Shown: positions 22,082 to 32,115, numbered from the stretch's first letter. The stretch: 44,961 nt of DNA from Phytophthora sp. 'mugwort' (GCA_033558025.1 JAUCEF010000047.1:1-44961), one strand, 5' to 3'. The notes: generated by a model not told the origin, from the letters alone. Numbers and translations: made by a program.

Positions 22082-22285
22082 TATAATTATTTTTTTATTA
22101 ATAAAAAATAATTATAATATTTTGTAAATAAAACATAACAGATAAAAATTAATTATTTTCTATATAGAAAATAATTTTAAATATTATTCTAATATTAATT
22201 TTTTAAAAAATATTTATTCTTTAAGAAGAATTATTTTAAAATTATTATTATATTTTTAAATAATTTAAATTTATTTTATTCTATT
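22082..22285. other. Spacer atp1 / nad5 with shared upstream motif
   Basis: About 200 nt of A+T-rich sequence without ORFs. It holds an inverted repeat, GAAAATAATTTT-like, around 22158-22172, and the 12-mer TATTCTTTAAGA at 22215-22226, 59 nt before the nad5 ATG. It is probably a promoter or processing region for nad5-nad6. Confidence 0.45.
22215..22226 (+). promoter_or_regulatory. Upstream motif TATTCTTTAAGA before nad5
   Basis: Identical to the motif upstream of atp9 and cox2, and in the same orientation relative to the gene. Function is inferred from this recurrence only. Confidence 0.4.
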
Positions 22286-24280
22286 ATGTTATTATTAACT
22301 TTAATTTTTTTACCTTTTTTAGGTTCAGTAGCTTCTGGATTATTTGGTTTTTATATTGGCCGTAAAGGTTCTGTATTTATAACCACATTAACAACTTTTT
22401 TAAGTTGTCTTTTTTCATTTATTATTATATATAATTCAATTACAAATGAATATGAGTATATTATTTATATTTCAAATTGGATTAATAGTGGTTTATTTAA
22501 TTGTAATTGGTGTTTTTTATTTGATAGTTTAACTATGATAATGTTAATTGTTGTAACAAGTATTTCAACTTTAGTTCATTTATATTCTTCTAAATATATG
22601 GATCATGATCCACATTTATCTAGATTTATGTCATATTTATCACTATTTACTTTTTTTATGATTATATTAGTTACAGGTGATAATTTTATGCAAATGTTTG
22701 TTGGATGGGAAGGTGTTGGTTTTTGTTCATATTTATTAATTAATTTTTGGTTTACACGTTTACAAGCGAATAAAGCAGCTATAAAAGCTATGTTAGTTAA
22801 TCGAATTAGTGATTTAATCTTATTATTAGGTGTATTAACTGTTTTTTATAATATTAGAACTATTGAATATTTTAGTACATTTGCAGCAATTTCTATTGTT
22901 AAAGATTTTAAATTTATTTTTTTTAATTATATTTTAAGTATTATTGATGTTGCGTGTATTTTAATTTTTATAGGTGCTATGGGTAAATCTGCTCAAATTT
23001 TTTTACATTTATGGTTACCCGATGCTATGGAAGGACCTACGCCGGTTTCGGCATTAATCCATGCAGCGACTATGGTAACTGCTGGTGTTTATTTAATTGC
23101 ACGTTGTTCACCAATGTTTGAATATTCAATGTTTTCTTTAAAAGTTATTACAATTATTGGAGCTTCTACAGCCTTTTTCTCAAGTACAATTGGTCTAGTA
23201 CAAAATGATTTTAAAAAAATAGTTGCCTATTCTACTTGTAGTCAATTAGGTTATATGTTTTTTGCTTGTGGATTATCAAATTATCCTTTAGCTATTTTTC
23301 ATTTATCAAATCATGCATATTTTAAAGCATTATTATTTTTATGTTCCGGTGCTGTAATTCATGCTATGGGTGATGAACAAGATATAAGAAAAATGGGTGG
23401 TTTAAGAAGAATTTTACCTTTTACTTATATAATGTTTTTAATAGGTTCATTATCTTTAATGGGTTTTCCTTTTTTAACTGGTTTTTATTCTAAAGATTTA
23501 ATATTAGAAGTTGCATTTTCAAGTTTTAGTGAAACAGGTCATTTTGCTTATTGGTTGGGTACTATTGGTGCATTTTTTACGGCATTCTATTCAACACGTT
23601 TATTATTTTTTGCTTTTTTAAGTGAAACTAATGCCTATAAAAATGTTATTAAAAATGCACATGATGTTCCATTAGAAATGGGTATTCCTTTAGGAGTTTT
23701 AGCATTTGGTAGTATTTTTATAGGTTATATTTCTAAAGATATGTTTGTTGGGTTAGGTTCAAATTTTTGGAATAACTCAATTTATATAAATCCATTTAAT
23801 AATCAAATGATTGATGCTGAATTTTTACCAACATTTTTTAAATTATTACCTGTTATTTTAAGTTTTTGTGGCTTATTTTGTGCCTTTTATTTATATTTTT
23901 TTAAATTTAGATTTTTATATAACTTAAAAATTTCAAAATATGGTCTTTATTTTTATAATTTTTTAAATAGAAAATGGTATTTTGATAAAATTTATTATGA
24001 ATTTATTAATCAATATATATTAAAAGTTGGTTATAATGTAACATATAAAATGATTGATAAAGGTTTAATTGAAATGTGTGGTCCTTTTGGTTTAATAACC
24101 GTTTTTTCTTTCTTAAGTCAAAAAATAATTTTATTACAAACAGGTTATATTTATCACTATTCATTATTAATGTTAATTAGCATTATTTGTTTAATAAATA
24201 TTATTTTTTTTTCTATTATTTATTTTTTTAATATTATTACTATTTTATTATTTTTATTTATTTTTTTATTAATTAAATAA
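22286..24280 (+). CDS. nad5: NADH dehydrogenase subunit 5
   Basis: Largest membrane subunit of complex I, with the long lateral helix. The protein has 664 residues, normal for the family. Signatures are FVGWEGVGFCSYLLINFW, KSAQIFLHLWLPDAMEGPTP with the pump Lys, ALIHAATMVTAGVYLIAR, KKIVAYSTCSQLGYMFFACG and the long hydrophobic C-terminal tail. It is followed by nad6 after 60 nt. Confidence 0.98.
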   Translation: MLLLTLIFLPFLGSVASGLFGFYIGRKGSVFITTLTTFLSCLFSFIIIYNSITNEYEYIIYISNWINSGLFNCNWCFLFDSLTMIMLIVVTSISTLVHLYSSKYMDHDPHLSRFMSYLSLFTFFMIILVTGDNFMQMFVGWEGVGFCSYLLINFWFTRLQANKAAIKAMLVNRISDLILLLGVLTVFYNIRTIEYFSTFAAISIVKDFKFIFFNYILSIIDVACILIFIGAMGKSAQIFLHLWLPDAMEGPTPVSALIHAATMVTAGVYLIARCSPMFEYSMFSLKVITIIGASTAFFSSTIGLVQNDFKKIVAYSTCSQLGYMFFACGLSNYPLAIFHLSNHAYFKALLFLCSGAVIHAMGDEQDIRKMGGLRRILPFTYIMFLIGSLSLMGFPFLTGFYSKDLILEVAFSSFSETGHFAYWLGTIGAFFTAFYSTRLLFFAFLSETNAYKNVIKNAHDVPLEMGIPLGVLAFGSIFIGYISKDMFVGLGSNFWNNSIYINPFNNQMIDAEFLPTFFKLLPVILSFCGLFCAFYLYFFKFRFLYNLKISKYGLYFYNFLNRKWYFDKIYYEFINQYILKVGYNVTYKMIDKGLIEMCGPFGLITVFSFLSQKIILLQTGYIYHYSLLMLISIICLINIIFFSIIYFFNIITILLFLFIFLLIK

Positions 24281-24340
24281 AAATAATAAAATATGTATCT
24301 TTTAAGATATAATTATAAATTTATATAATTTAAATACATT

Positions 24341-25051
24341 ATGGATTTCGAAACAATTTTCTTTTATACTTTTTCAACTATAGCTTTAACTTCAGCTATA
24401 TTTGTAATATATTCTACAAATACAATATATTCTGCATTTTTTTTAATATTAGTTTTTACTAATTCAACTGGATTATTATTAATTTCTGAAATTGAATTTT
24501 TATCAATAATGTTAATTATTATTTATGTAGGAGCTATTACTGTATTATTTTTATTTGTTATTATGATGCTAGATGTTAATGTTTTAATTGATAAAAATAA
24601 AATAAAAAATAATTTTGGTTATTTACCAATTATTTTTTTAATTAGTTTTATTTTTTTTTTAGAAACGTTTGTTATGTTTAGTAAAGTTTTTACATCATAT
24701 TACCATTTAATAAATAATTCTTTTTTTACTCAAAAAGTAAATACTTTATTTTTTTTTCACGATAGTATGAAAGGTACTTTTGAAATATTTGTTGATGTCA
24801 AACCCTTTTTAAAAAATTTTATCTATCAATTAGATACTATTACAAATATTGAAACAATTGGACAAATTTTATATAGTTATTATGCTTTTTTTTTTTTAGT
24901 TGCAGGTATTATATTATTAATAGCTTTAATAGGAGCGGTTACTTTAACTAAAAAGGAAAAAAAAAAATTTTTAAAACAAAATATTTATAAACAACTTTCA
25001 CGAGATGCATTAAAAGCTATTTTTAATGTATATTCAGATAAAACTGTTTAA
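24341..25051 (+). CDS. nad6: NADH dehydrogenase subunit 6
   Basis: Membrane subunit of complex I. The protein has 236 residues. The conserved third helix with the pi-bulge reads LLIIYVGAITVLFLFVIMML (here LIIIYVGAITVLFLFVIMML). The C-terminal helix is followed by TLTKKEKKKF. The palindrome TATCTTTTAAGATA at about 24296-24309 lies in the leader and resembles the motif before atp9, nad5 and cox2. Confidence 0.95.
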   Translation: MDFETIFFYTFSTIALTSAIFVIYSTNTIYSAFFLILVFTNSTGLLLISEIEFLSIMLIIIYVGAITVLFLFVIMMLDVNVLIDKNKIKNNFGYLPIIFLISFIFFLETFVMFSKVFTSYYHLINNSFFTQKVNTLFFFHDSMKGTFEIFVDVKPFLKNFIYQLDTITNIETIGQILYSYYAFFFLVAGIILLIALIGAVTLTKKEKKKFLKQNIYKQLSRDALKAIFNVYSDKTV

Positions 25052-25068
25052 TTCTTAATAAAACTAAA

Positions 25069-25141
25069 ACAATCTTAACTTAATTGGTAGAGTATTAGCC
25101 TTCTAAGCTTTAAAATCTTGGTTCAAATCCAAGAGATTGTA
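25069..25141 (+). tRNA. trnR: tRNA-Arg(UCU)
   Basis: Acceptor ACAATCT pairs AGATTGT. The anticodon loop is CTTCTAA (UCU) on a weak stem, and the T-arm is CTTGGTTCAAATCCAAG. It would read AGA and AGG codons. Confidence 0.87.
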
Positions 25142-25552
25142 ATTAGTTTTATTTAAAAATTTCATTCTTAAAAAAAAAATAATTCAATTATTTTTATAAT
25201 ATAAATAATAAAATTTAAATTTTTTAAGAAATAATAAATTAAAAAAATCAATTTTTTTCAATAAATATTCTAAAAAATATAAGAAGAATGCGTTCACTTA
25301 CAAATTTAATATAAATACAGAATATTATTATTGCTAATTCTATAACTTTTAATCAAGATGGTTTAACATAAGTTATTGATGACATAAATATTTAAATAGA
25401 TTAATTTTTATTAAATACTCAATAACTAAAATTAAATTAATATCAACATAGTTATAATTTAAAATCACATAATTAGTTTTTAATTGGTAAAAATTTACAT
25501 AATGTATATATTGTATATCTAGAAACCTATTTAACAAATTAAATAGGTTTTT
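25142..25552. other. 411-bp intergenic region with a copied block and a hairpin
   Basis: No convincing gene is visible. The stretch 25171-25217 is repeated in reverse complement at 28773-28819, upstream of cox2, with one mismatch. From 25288 an ATG-led frame reads 36 codons but is cut by two TAA stops and ends at TAA 25395, so it is either a relic or chance. A perfect 12-bp hairpin lies at 25523-25550. Confidence 0.6.
25523..25550. terminator. Perfect hairpin at the 3' end of orf137
   Basis: AAACCTATTTAA (25523-25534) pairs with TTAAATAGGTTT (25539-25550) around loop CAAA. On the plus strand it is followed by a run of T. It sits 2 nt beyond the stop of the unknown minus-strand ORF and marks the convergence of the two transcription directions. 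It could be a terminator or an mRNA 3'-end signal. Confidence 0.5.
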
Positions 25553-25966
25553 TTAGCCATCTTCTTTAAAAATAGAAATTAAAATTTTAATTAAATGAGT
25601 CATCATTTTTTCAAATTCTTGTGGATTATCTTTTAATAAATGTCTTGGATGAATAGTTAGTTTTAATAATTCTAATAAATTTAATCCAGCCGCCCTTTTT
25701 TCAGGTTCACGTAACATTTTTAAAACAACTTGTTTTATTTGATTGAAAGTTTCATCATCGACGATATTCCTTAAATCCTGTAATGCAGAAACTATTGGAA
25801 AATCGCTATTGAAATAAATTAAAAAAATAGTTAAACCTAAAATAAAAAAGGCACCTATTATAAATATTATATATTTTATATAATTTGATGTTTGTTCTTG
25901 TGATTCGTGTTTTTCAATATTATTGTTGTCATTGTTTAAGTCTATTAAAATATTTTCGATATCCAT
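25553..25966 (-). CDS. Unknown single-helix membrane protein (orf137)
   Basis: I do not recognise this protein. It has 137 residues: an acidic, Asn-rich N-terminus (1-28), one strong hydrophobic helix (about 29-52, IKYIIFIIGAFFILGLTIFL), and a soluble C-terminal part that looks helical, containing MLREPEKRAAGLNLLELLKL. The codon mix has more G and C than its neighbours, and an ATG start and a clear TAA are present. It lies alone between convergent trnR and divergent-side cox1, with a hairpin at its 3' end. It might be a lineage-specific mitochondrial ORF or a captured gene. Confidence 0.65.
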   Translation of the reverse strand: MDIENILIDLNNDNNNIEKHESQEQTSNYIKYIIFIIGAFFILGLTIFLIYFNSDFPIVSALQDLRNIVDDETFNQIKQVVLKMLREPEKRAAGLNLLELLKLTIHPRHLLKDNPQEFEKMMTHLIKILISIFKEDG

Positions 25967-26208
25967 AATTATAATTTAAATTATTTTATTAATAATTAAT
26001 TTGTTATTAATTAAATTTTTATTTGATTTAATTTTTGAGATTTAATATTTTTTTTTATTTAAATTTTACTAATATTTTTTTCTCTTAAATAATATAAAAA
26101 TTTTAAATTTTTATAAAACACCGTAAAACGGTATTAATTAAATTAAAAATTTTTAATATAATTATTAATAAAGATTAATTTAATTATTAATAATTATAAA
26201 AATTTTTT
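25967..26208. other. Spacer orf137 / cox1
   Basis: About 240 nt of A+T-rich DNA without ORF. A small hairpin, CACCGTAAAACGGT-like, lies at about 26118-26133 (ACCGTAAAACGGT), unusually GC-rich for this genome. It sits downstream of the cox1 stop and could mark its mRNA 3' end. Confidence 0.45.
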
Positions 26209-27687
<1,479 letters not shown>

Positions 27688-27797
27688 TTATTTATATTTT
27701 TAAATTTTATTTTAAATGCAAAATTATATATTTTATTTTTAAATCAAAAAAAGCGTTGGTTTTTTTAATTTTTTATTATCAAAAAAATAAATTATTT

Positions 27798-27896
27798 TTA
27801 TTTATTGAAAAATTGTTTGATTTTATTAATTAATTTTTTAATATCAGTAAATAGTAATAATATTAAAAAAATTATACCAATGATTTTAAATACCAT
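27798..27896 (-). CDS. tatA: Candidate TatA (32 residues)
   Basis: A very short ORF in the gap between cox2 and cox1, 13 nt after the cox2 stop. ATG 27896 to TAA 27798 gives a protein with a hydrophobic N-terminal helix of about 14 residues (IIGIIFLILLLF). A short hinge (TD) and a lysine-rich amphipathic helix (IKKLINKIKQFFNK) follow. This is the architecture of TatA of the twin-arginine translocase, shortened, with the usual FG hinge replaced by FTD. tatC is present in the same mtDNA. The call rests on architecture only. Confidence 0.4.
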   Translation of the reverse strand: MVFKIIGIIFLILLLFTDIKKLINKIKQFFNK

Positions 27897-27909
27897 AAAA
27901 ATTTTTTAA

Positions 27910-28687
27910 TTATATATTAAAATCAAAATTGATTTTATTTTTTAACCAAATTAAATAATCTTCTAATGAAACAGCTTCTACAACAATAGGCATAAATCCA
28001 TGATTTACTCCACAAATTTCACTACATTGTCCATAAAAAACACCTTCACGTTTAATAAACATTGATGTTTGATTTAAACGACCAGGACAAGCATCTAATT
28101 TTATACCTAATGAAGGTATTGCCCATGAATGTAAAACATCTGAAGCAGTAATTAATACTCGAATATGACTATTAGTTGGAACAACCACACGATTATCAAC
28201 TTCTAAAATTCTAAATTGACCTATTGCTAAATCATCTTCTTGAATCATATAACTATCAAAAATTAAAGGTTCATCAGAAAATTCTAAATTATCTGAATAT
28301 TCATAACTCCAATACCATTGACTACCAATTACTCTTTAAAGTAATAATAGGATCAATTACTTCATCCATTGAATATAATAAAGCAAAAGATGGAATAGCT
28401 ACCGTTAATAAAATTAAGGCTGGAATAGAAGTCCAAATAATTTCAATAGTAGCACCATGTACAATTGTTGCTGGAATTTTATTTTTTTTTTCATCAAAAA
28501 GAGTAATAACTCTAAATAACATCCAACAAACAAATACAGTAATCATAATTAAAAAAAACATTAAATCATGATGAAAATTAATAATACCTTCCATAACAGG
28601 TGTTGCTGGATCTTGAAAACCTAATTGCCAAGGTTCAGCCATATCTAAAAAAGTGAATTGATTATTTATATAATTTATTATTGTCAT
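27910..28687 (-). CDS. cox2: Cytochrome c oxidase subunit 2, one-base frame break
   Basis: CuA-bearing subunit of complex IV. The N-terminal part (ATG 28687) has two membrane helices and runs to TLK. The frame then breaks at about 28333-28338, where the coding strand reads TTAAAGAGTAATTGG. Skipping one base gives [15 protein letters not shown], the conserved aromatic motif, and an open frame to the TAA at 27910. The C-terminal CuA site [17 protein letters not shown] is complete. Total length of 778 nt is 258 codons plus stop plus one extra base. Since cox2 is essential, sequence error is the simplest cause. Confidence 0.93.
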
Positions 28688-28821
28688 AATATACTTGAAA
28701 TTTATTATTTTATTTAATTTTTAATATATACAAAATTAAGAGTTTTTGAATATTAATATTCAAGAAAAAATATAAATTTTATTATTTATATTGTAAAAAT
28801 AATTGAATTATTTTTTTTTTT

Positions 28822-28833
28822 TCTTAAAGAATA
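28822..28833 (-). promoter_or_regulatory. Upstream motif TATTCTTTAAGA before cox2
   Basis: Same 12-mer and same orientation as before atp9 and nad5, 134 nt upstream of the cox2 start. Possible promoter or processing signal. Confidence 0.4.
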
Positions 28834-29138
28834 TAAAATTTTTTAAAAATTAAAATAATTTATATTAAATAATCATATTATTTTTAAAATGTTTTTATAT
28901 ACAATAATAAATATTAATGTAGAATATAATAAAAATGAAATAATAATTATTTAAAGAGTATTCATTTAACGATTAATCAATAATATTAACTAATAAATTA
29001 AAATTATTTAATATTGAGAATGTTTTCTTAATATAAACATTAATTAATCTGTTTATGAATATTTTTTTAGGAATAATGGAGTAATTTTAAAATTGAATAT
29101 TTATAATAATATTTTTATTTTAAACATATAAAACTATA

Positions 29139-29279
29139 TTTATTATAAAATATTATAAATCTAAATTTAAATTCCCTTTGATTAAAAAGTATTTTAAATA
29201 AAATTTTATTTTTATAACTTGAATTTAATTAATTTCAGATATTATAAAATTTTTTTGATTTATAATATTTTATAATAAA
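29139..29279. repeat. Perfect 23-bp inverted repeat next to trnW
   Basis: 29139-29161 is exactly the reverse complement of 29257-29279, with 95 nt between the arms. The right arm touches the 3' end of trnW at 29280. The sequence is almost pure A/T (arm starts TTTATTATAAAATATT), so folding would be weak but long. It may be a processing or replication element. Confidence 0.75.
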
Positions 29280-29351
29280 CAGGAAAAATGGGACTTGAAC
29301 CCATAACAATAATTTTGGAGACTATGATTTTACCAATTAAACTATTTTCCT
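29280..29351 (-). tRNA. trnW: tRNA-Trp(CCA)
   Basis: Acceptor AGGAAAA pairs TTTTCCT. The anticodon arm is ATAGT-CTCCAAA-ATTAT (CCA) and the T-arm is ATGGGTTCAAGTCCCAT. A CCA anticodon reads only UGG, which agrees with TGA being a stop here. Confidence 0.9.
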
Positions 29352-29384
29352 AAGACTTTTAATTTTAATTTAAGAATGCTTAAA

Positions 29385-29997
29385 GATCTCTTCCAGACAC
29401 AGGTTCCCCTACGACTACCTTGTTACGACTTCATCAAAGTTACTAACCACTTTTTAGGAATTATAATTTATTTTATAAAAATTTTAAATTATTTTATTTA
29501 AATAATTATTAAATTTTATAAAAGAATTAAAAATTATTTTAAAAACAATCAACTTCCCTGATGTGACGGGCGGTGTGTACAAAGTCCAGTAACATATTCA
29601 CCGCAGCATGCTGTTCTGCGATTACTAGCGATTCCAACTTCATAAGGGCGAGTTTCAGCCCTTAATTCGAACTAAGATAATTTTTGAAGATTTGCTCCAA
29701 CTTATATCATTATTGCTTCTCATTGTAATTATCATTGTAGCACGTGTGTAGCCCAACTCATAAGGGCCATGAAGACTTGACGTCATCCCCACCTTCCATT
29801 AACCTATCATTAATTTTTTCATTAGAGTACTTTTATCTATTTATAATAAATTAGTAACTAATCATAGGGGTTGCGCTCGTTAAAGGATTTAACCAAACAT
29901 TTCACAACACGAGCTGACGACAGCCATGCAACACCTGTTTTTTATATAAAAATTTTAAATAAAAATTAGCAAGAGTTGGTAAGGTTCTGCGCGTATT

Positions 29998-30029
<32 letters not shown>

Positions 30030-30890
30030 TAGACTCCCGTCAATTCCTTTGAATTTCAATCTTGCGATTATACTTTTCAGGCGGAGTGCTTAACGCGTTA
30101 GCTGTTATATCTAAAAATTCTAAATATTAGCACTCATCGTTTACAGCATGGACTACCGGGGTCTCTAATCCCGTTCGCTACCCAAGCTTTCGTTTCTCAG
30201 TGTCAGTATATACCCAGATAATTGCCTTCGCCATAGGTCTTCCTTCTATTATCAACGTATTTTATCACTCCAATAGAAATTCCATTATCCTCTATTTATA
30301 CTCCAGTTTATCAGTTTTGAAAAAATGTATAAAGTTGAGCTTTAATTTGTTTCTTTCAACTTAAAAAACTACCTACAAACCCTTTACGCCTAATCATCCC
30401 GAATAATGCTCGCTCCTCCCGTATTACCGCGGCTGCTGGCACGGGTATTAGCCGGAACTTCTTTTTTAAGTACTGTCATTTTCCTCCTTAATGAAAGAGC
30501 TTTACAACCTAATTAGCCGTCATCACCCACTCGGTATTGCTGGATCAAGCTTCCGCTCATTGTCCAAAATTCCCCACTGCTGCCTTTAAAAAAGTTTGGG
30601 CCGTGTCTCAGTCCCAATGTGGCTGATCATTCTTTCAAACCAGCTAAAGATAATAGGCTTGGTTGTCTATTAAACTACCAACTACCATAATCTTGCGCAA
30701 ACTCATCTTTTAACGTTAAAAACTTTAATTAATTTATTCAGTATTTTTATAAAAATAATTATTCTGAATTAAAAGGTAGATAATTCACGTGTTACTCACC
30801 CGTTCGCTATGTTTTAAAAACATTCAACTTGCATGTGTTAAGCATACCGATAGCATTTATTCTGAGCCAGGATCAAACTCTATTTAAGTT
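29385..30890 (-). rRNA. rns: Small-subunit ribosomal RNA
   Basis: About 1.5 kb. Landmarks on the minus strand are the 5' GAGTTTGATCCTGGCTCAG (near 30880), the 530-loop region (GCCAGCAGCCGCGGTAATAC near 30435), GAATTCCTTTGAAATT-type and GCATGTGGTTTAATTCGA stretches near 30010, GTACACACCGCCCGTCACATC near 29570, and the 3' GGGGAACCTGTG near 29405. Ends are estimated to within several bases. The helix-44 area (29460-29545) is A+T-rich. Confidence 0.95.
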
Positions 30891-31251
30891 TTATATTAAT
30901 TATTTAATATTAATTTTTAAAATAACAAATATTTAAAAATTTAATATTATAACATTCTTATATTAATTTTTGTCTTATATTGTCTTATATTGTCTTATAT
31001 TGTCTTATATTGTCTTATATTGTCTTAAAGGATTAAAATTTTTTAATTTTTAAAAATTCAATTAGTTATTAATAAAAATTTCTTTGTATCACGAAAAAAA
31101 AATATTATTTTTTGAAAAGGATCCCCCCCTAAATATGTTTTTGAATTTTTTGTTGAAAAGATAAATATCTTTTTAACTTAACTATTTAAAGATATTTTAT
31201 CTTTTTATCCTTTTTTTAATTTGTTTATCCTTTTTTTTTTTAGATCTTTAT
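30891..31251. other. 361-bp spacer upstream of rns with a 10-bp tandem repeat
   Basis: No gene is visible. It contains the tandem repeat at 30971-31027, a run of seven C (31126-31132) that is unusual for this genome, and self-complementary stretches around 31155-31205 (AAAGATAAATATCTTTT and AAAGATATTTTATCTTT). It probably holds the rns promoter. Confidence 0.5.
30971..31027. repeat. 10-bp tandem repeat, five full and one partial unit
   Basis: TGTCTTATAT is repeated five times without a mismatch from 30971, followed by TGTCTTA. It lies about 80 nt upstream of the rns 5' end. Such short arrays change length easily and could distinguish strains. Confidence 0.95.
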
Positions 31252-31335
31252 TGGAGAAAGTAGGATTTGAACCTACGTAGAAAATATTTCAACAAATTTA
31301 CAGTCTGCCGCTTTTAACCACTCAGCCATTTCTCC
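31252..31335 (-). tRNA. trnY: tRNA-Tyr(GUA)
   Basis: Class II tRNA of 84 nt with a long variable arm. Acceptor GGAGAAA pairs TTTCTCC, the anticodon loop is CTGTAAA (GUA) and the T-arm is GTAGGTTCAAATCCTAC. Confidence 0.91.
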
Positions 31336-31352
31336 TAAAGATATTTTAAATA

Positions 31353-31424
31353 TGTGATTAATGGGATTTGAACCCATAATATTTACTTGGAAGATAAAGG
31401 ATTTACCAATTAATCTATAATCAC
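31353..31424 (-). tRNA. trnG: tRNA-Gly(UCC)
   Basis: Acceptor GTGATTA pairs TAATCAC. The anticodon arm is TTTAT-CTTCCAA-GTAAA (UCC) and the T-arm is ATGGGTTCAAATCCCAT. Confidence 0.9.
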
Positions 31425-31485
31425 GTATATTTTTATTGTTTAAAAAATGTTTATTATTGTTTTAAAAAAGAAAAAGTGGAATAAA

Positions 31486-32046
31486 TTAATCCACTATTTC
31501 ATAAGTATCAGGATCTAATCGATCGATATCATCTATACGTTCACCTGTTTCAACATCTAAATAATGAAAATATCTATATAGATTCAGAGGATTTCCAGAT
31601 CTTGTAATTTTTCTTTTTGGTGGTTTTGGTAAAGAGTCACTATCTGAATCAAAATTTAAATCAGTTGAAAAATTACTAGGAAAATCGCTTGGGAAATTGT
31701 CGCTATCAAAAAAAAAAGCATCTAGAAATAAATAAAACAAAAAAGATAAAAAAAAAAAAACGAAAATAGTTGGCATATTATCGTCAATTCTTTTTAAAAT
31801 ACTTTTAGGTTTTTCTTCTTTTTTTAAAGCAGCTTCCTCAGCCTCAGTCTCTAAATCTATAAAATCTTCTAATAAAGTTATTTCAAGAGGTAAAAGAATT
31901 AAAATAAATTTAAAAATATTTTGAAAAAATTTAGGATGTATTTTTAATATATCTTGTATAATTTTATATAGATTATAAGCAAAAAATATCCTTTTAATAA
32001 TGTTAAAAAAAATCATAATTTTTATAAAGAAGTAAATAAATGTCAA
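31486..32046 (-). CDS. Unknown membrane protein with acidic tail (orf186)
   Basis: I do not recognise this protein. It has 186 residues: hydrophobic N-terminal segments (about 1-25 and 43-57), a charged stretch (EDFIDLETEAEEAALKKEEK), then a strong helix (about 92-113, PTIFVFFFLSFLFYLFLDAF). A Ser/Asp-rich linker (NFDSDSDSLPKPPKRK) leads to a C-terminal part reading YFHYLDVETGERIDDIDRL. Codon use includes TCG, CGT and GAC forms that are rare in neighbouring genes. It lies between trnG(UCC) and trnG(GCC). Together with orf137 it may represent acquired DNA. Confidence 0.65.
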   Translation of the reverse strand: MTFIYFFIKIMIFFNIIKRIFFAYNLYKIIQDILKIHPKFFQNIFKFILILLPLEITLLEDFIDLETEAEEAALKKEEKPKSILKRIDDNMPTIFVFFFLSFLFYLFLDAFFFDSDNFPSDFPSNFSTDLNFDSDSDSLPKPPKRKITRSGNPLNLYRYFHYLDVETGERIDDIDRLDPDTYEIVD

Positions 32047-32115
32047 TACTAATATTATTCCCTAATTAAAAAATGGAAATACCAAATACTGCCTTTGGGT
32101 ACATTTATTTGAATT

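Larger units (their letters stand above)
28688..29279. other. 592-bp intergenic region upstream of cox2
   Basis: The longest gene-free stretch of the unique part. No ORF or RNA gene seen. It contains the motif TATTCTTTAAGA at 28822-28833 (sense to cox2), a 47-nt block shared in inverted form with 25171-25217, and a perfect 23-bp inverted repeat (29139-29161 with 29257-29279) ending next to trnW. It is a good candidate for the main control region of the minus-strand genes. Confidence 0.6.

Noticed and set aside
28224..28571. Plus-strand ORF of 115 codons
   Set aside because: It is antisense to cox2.
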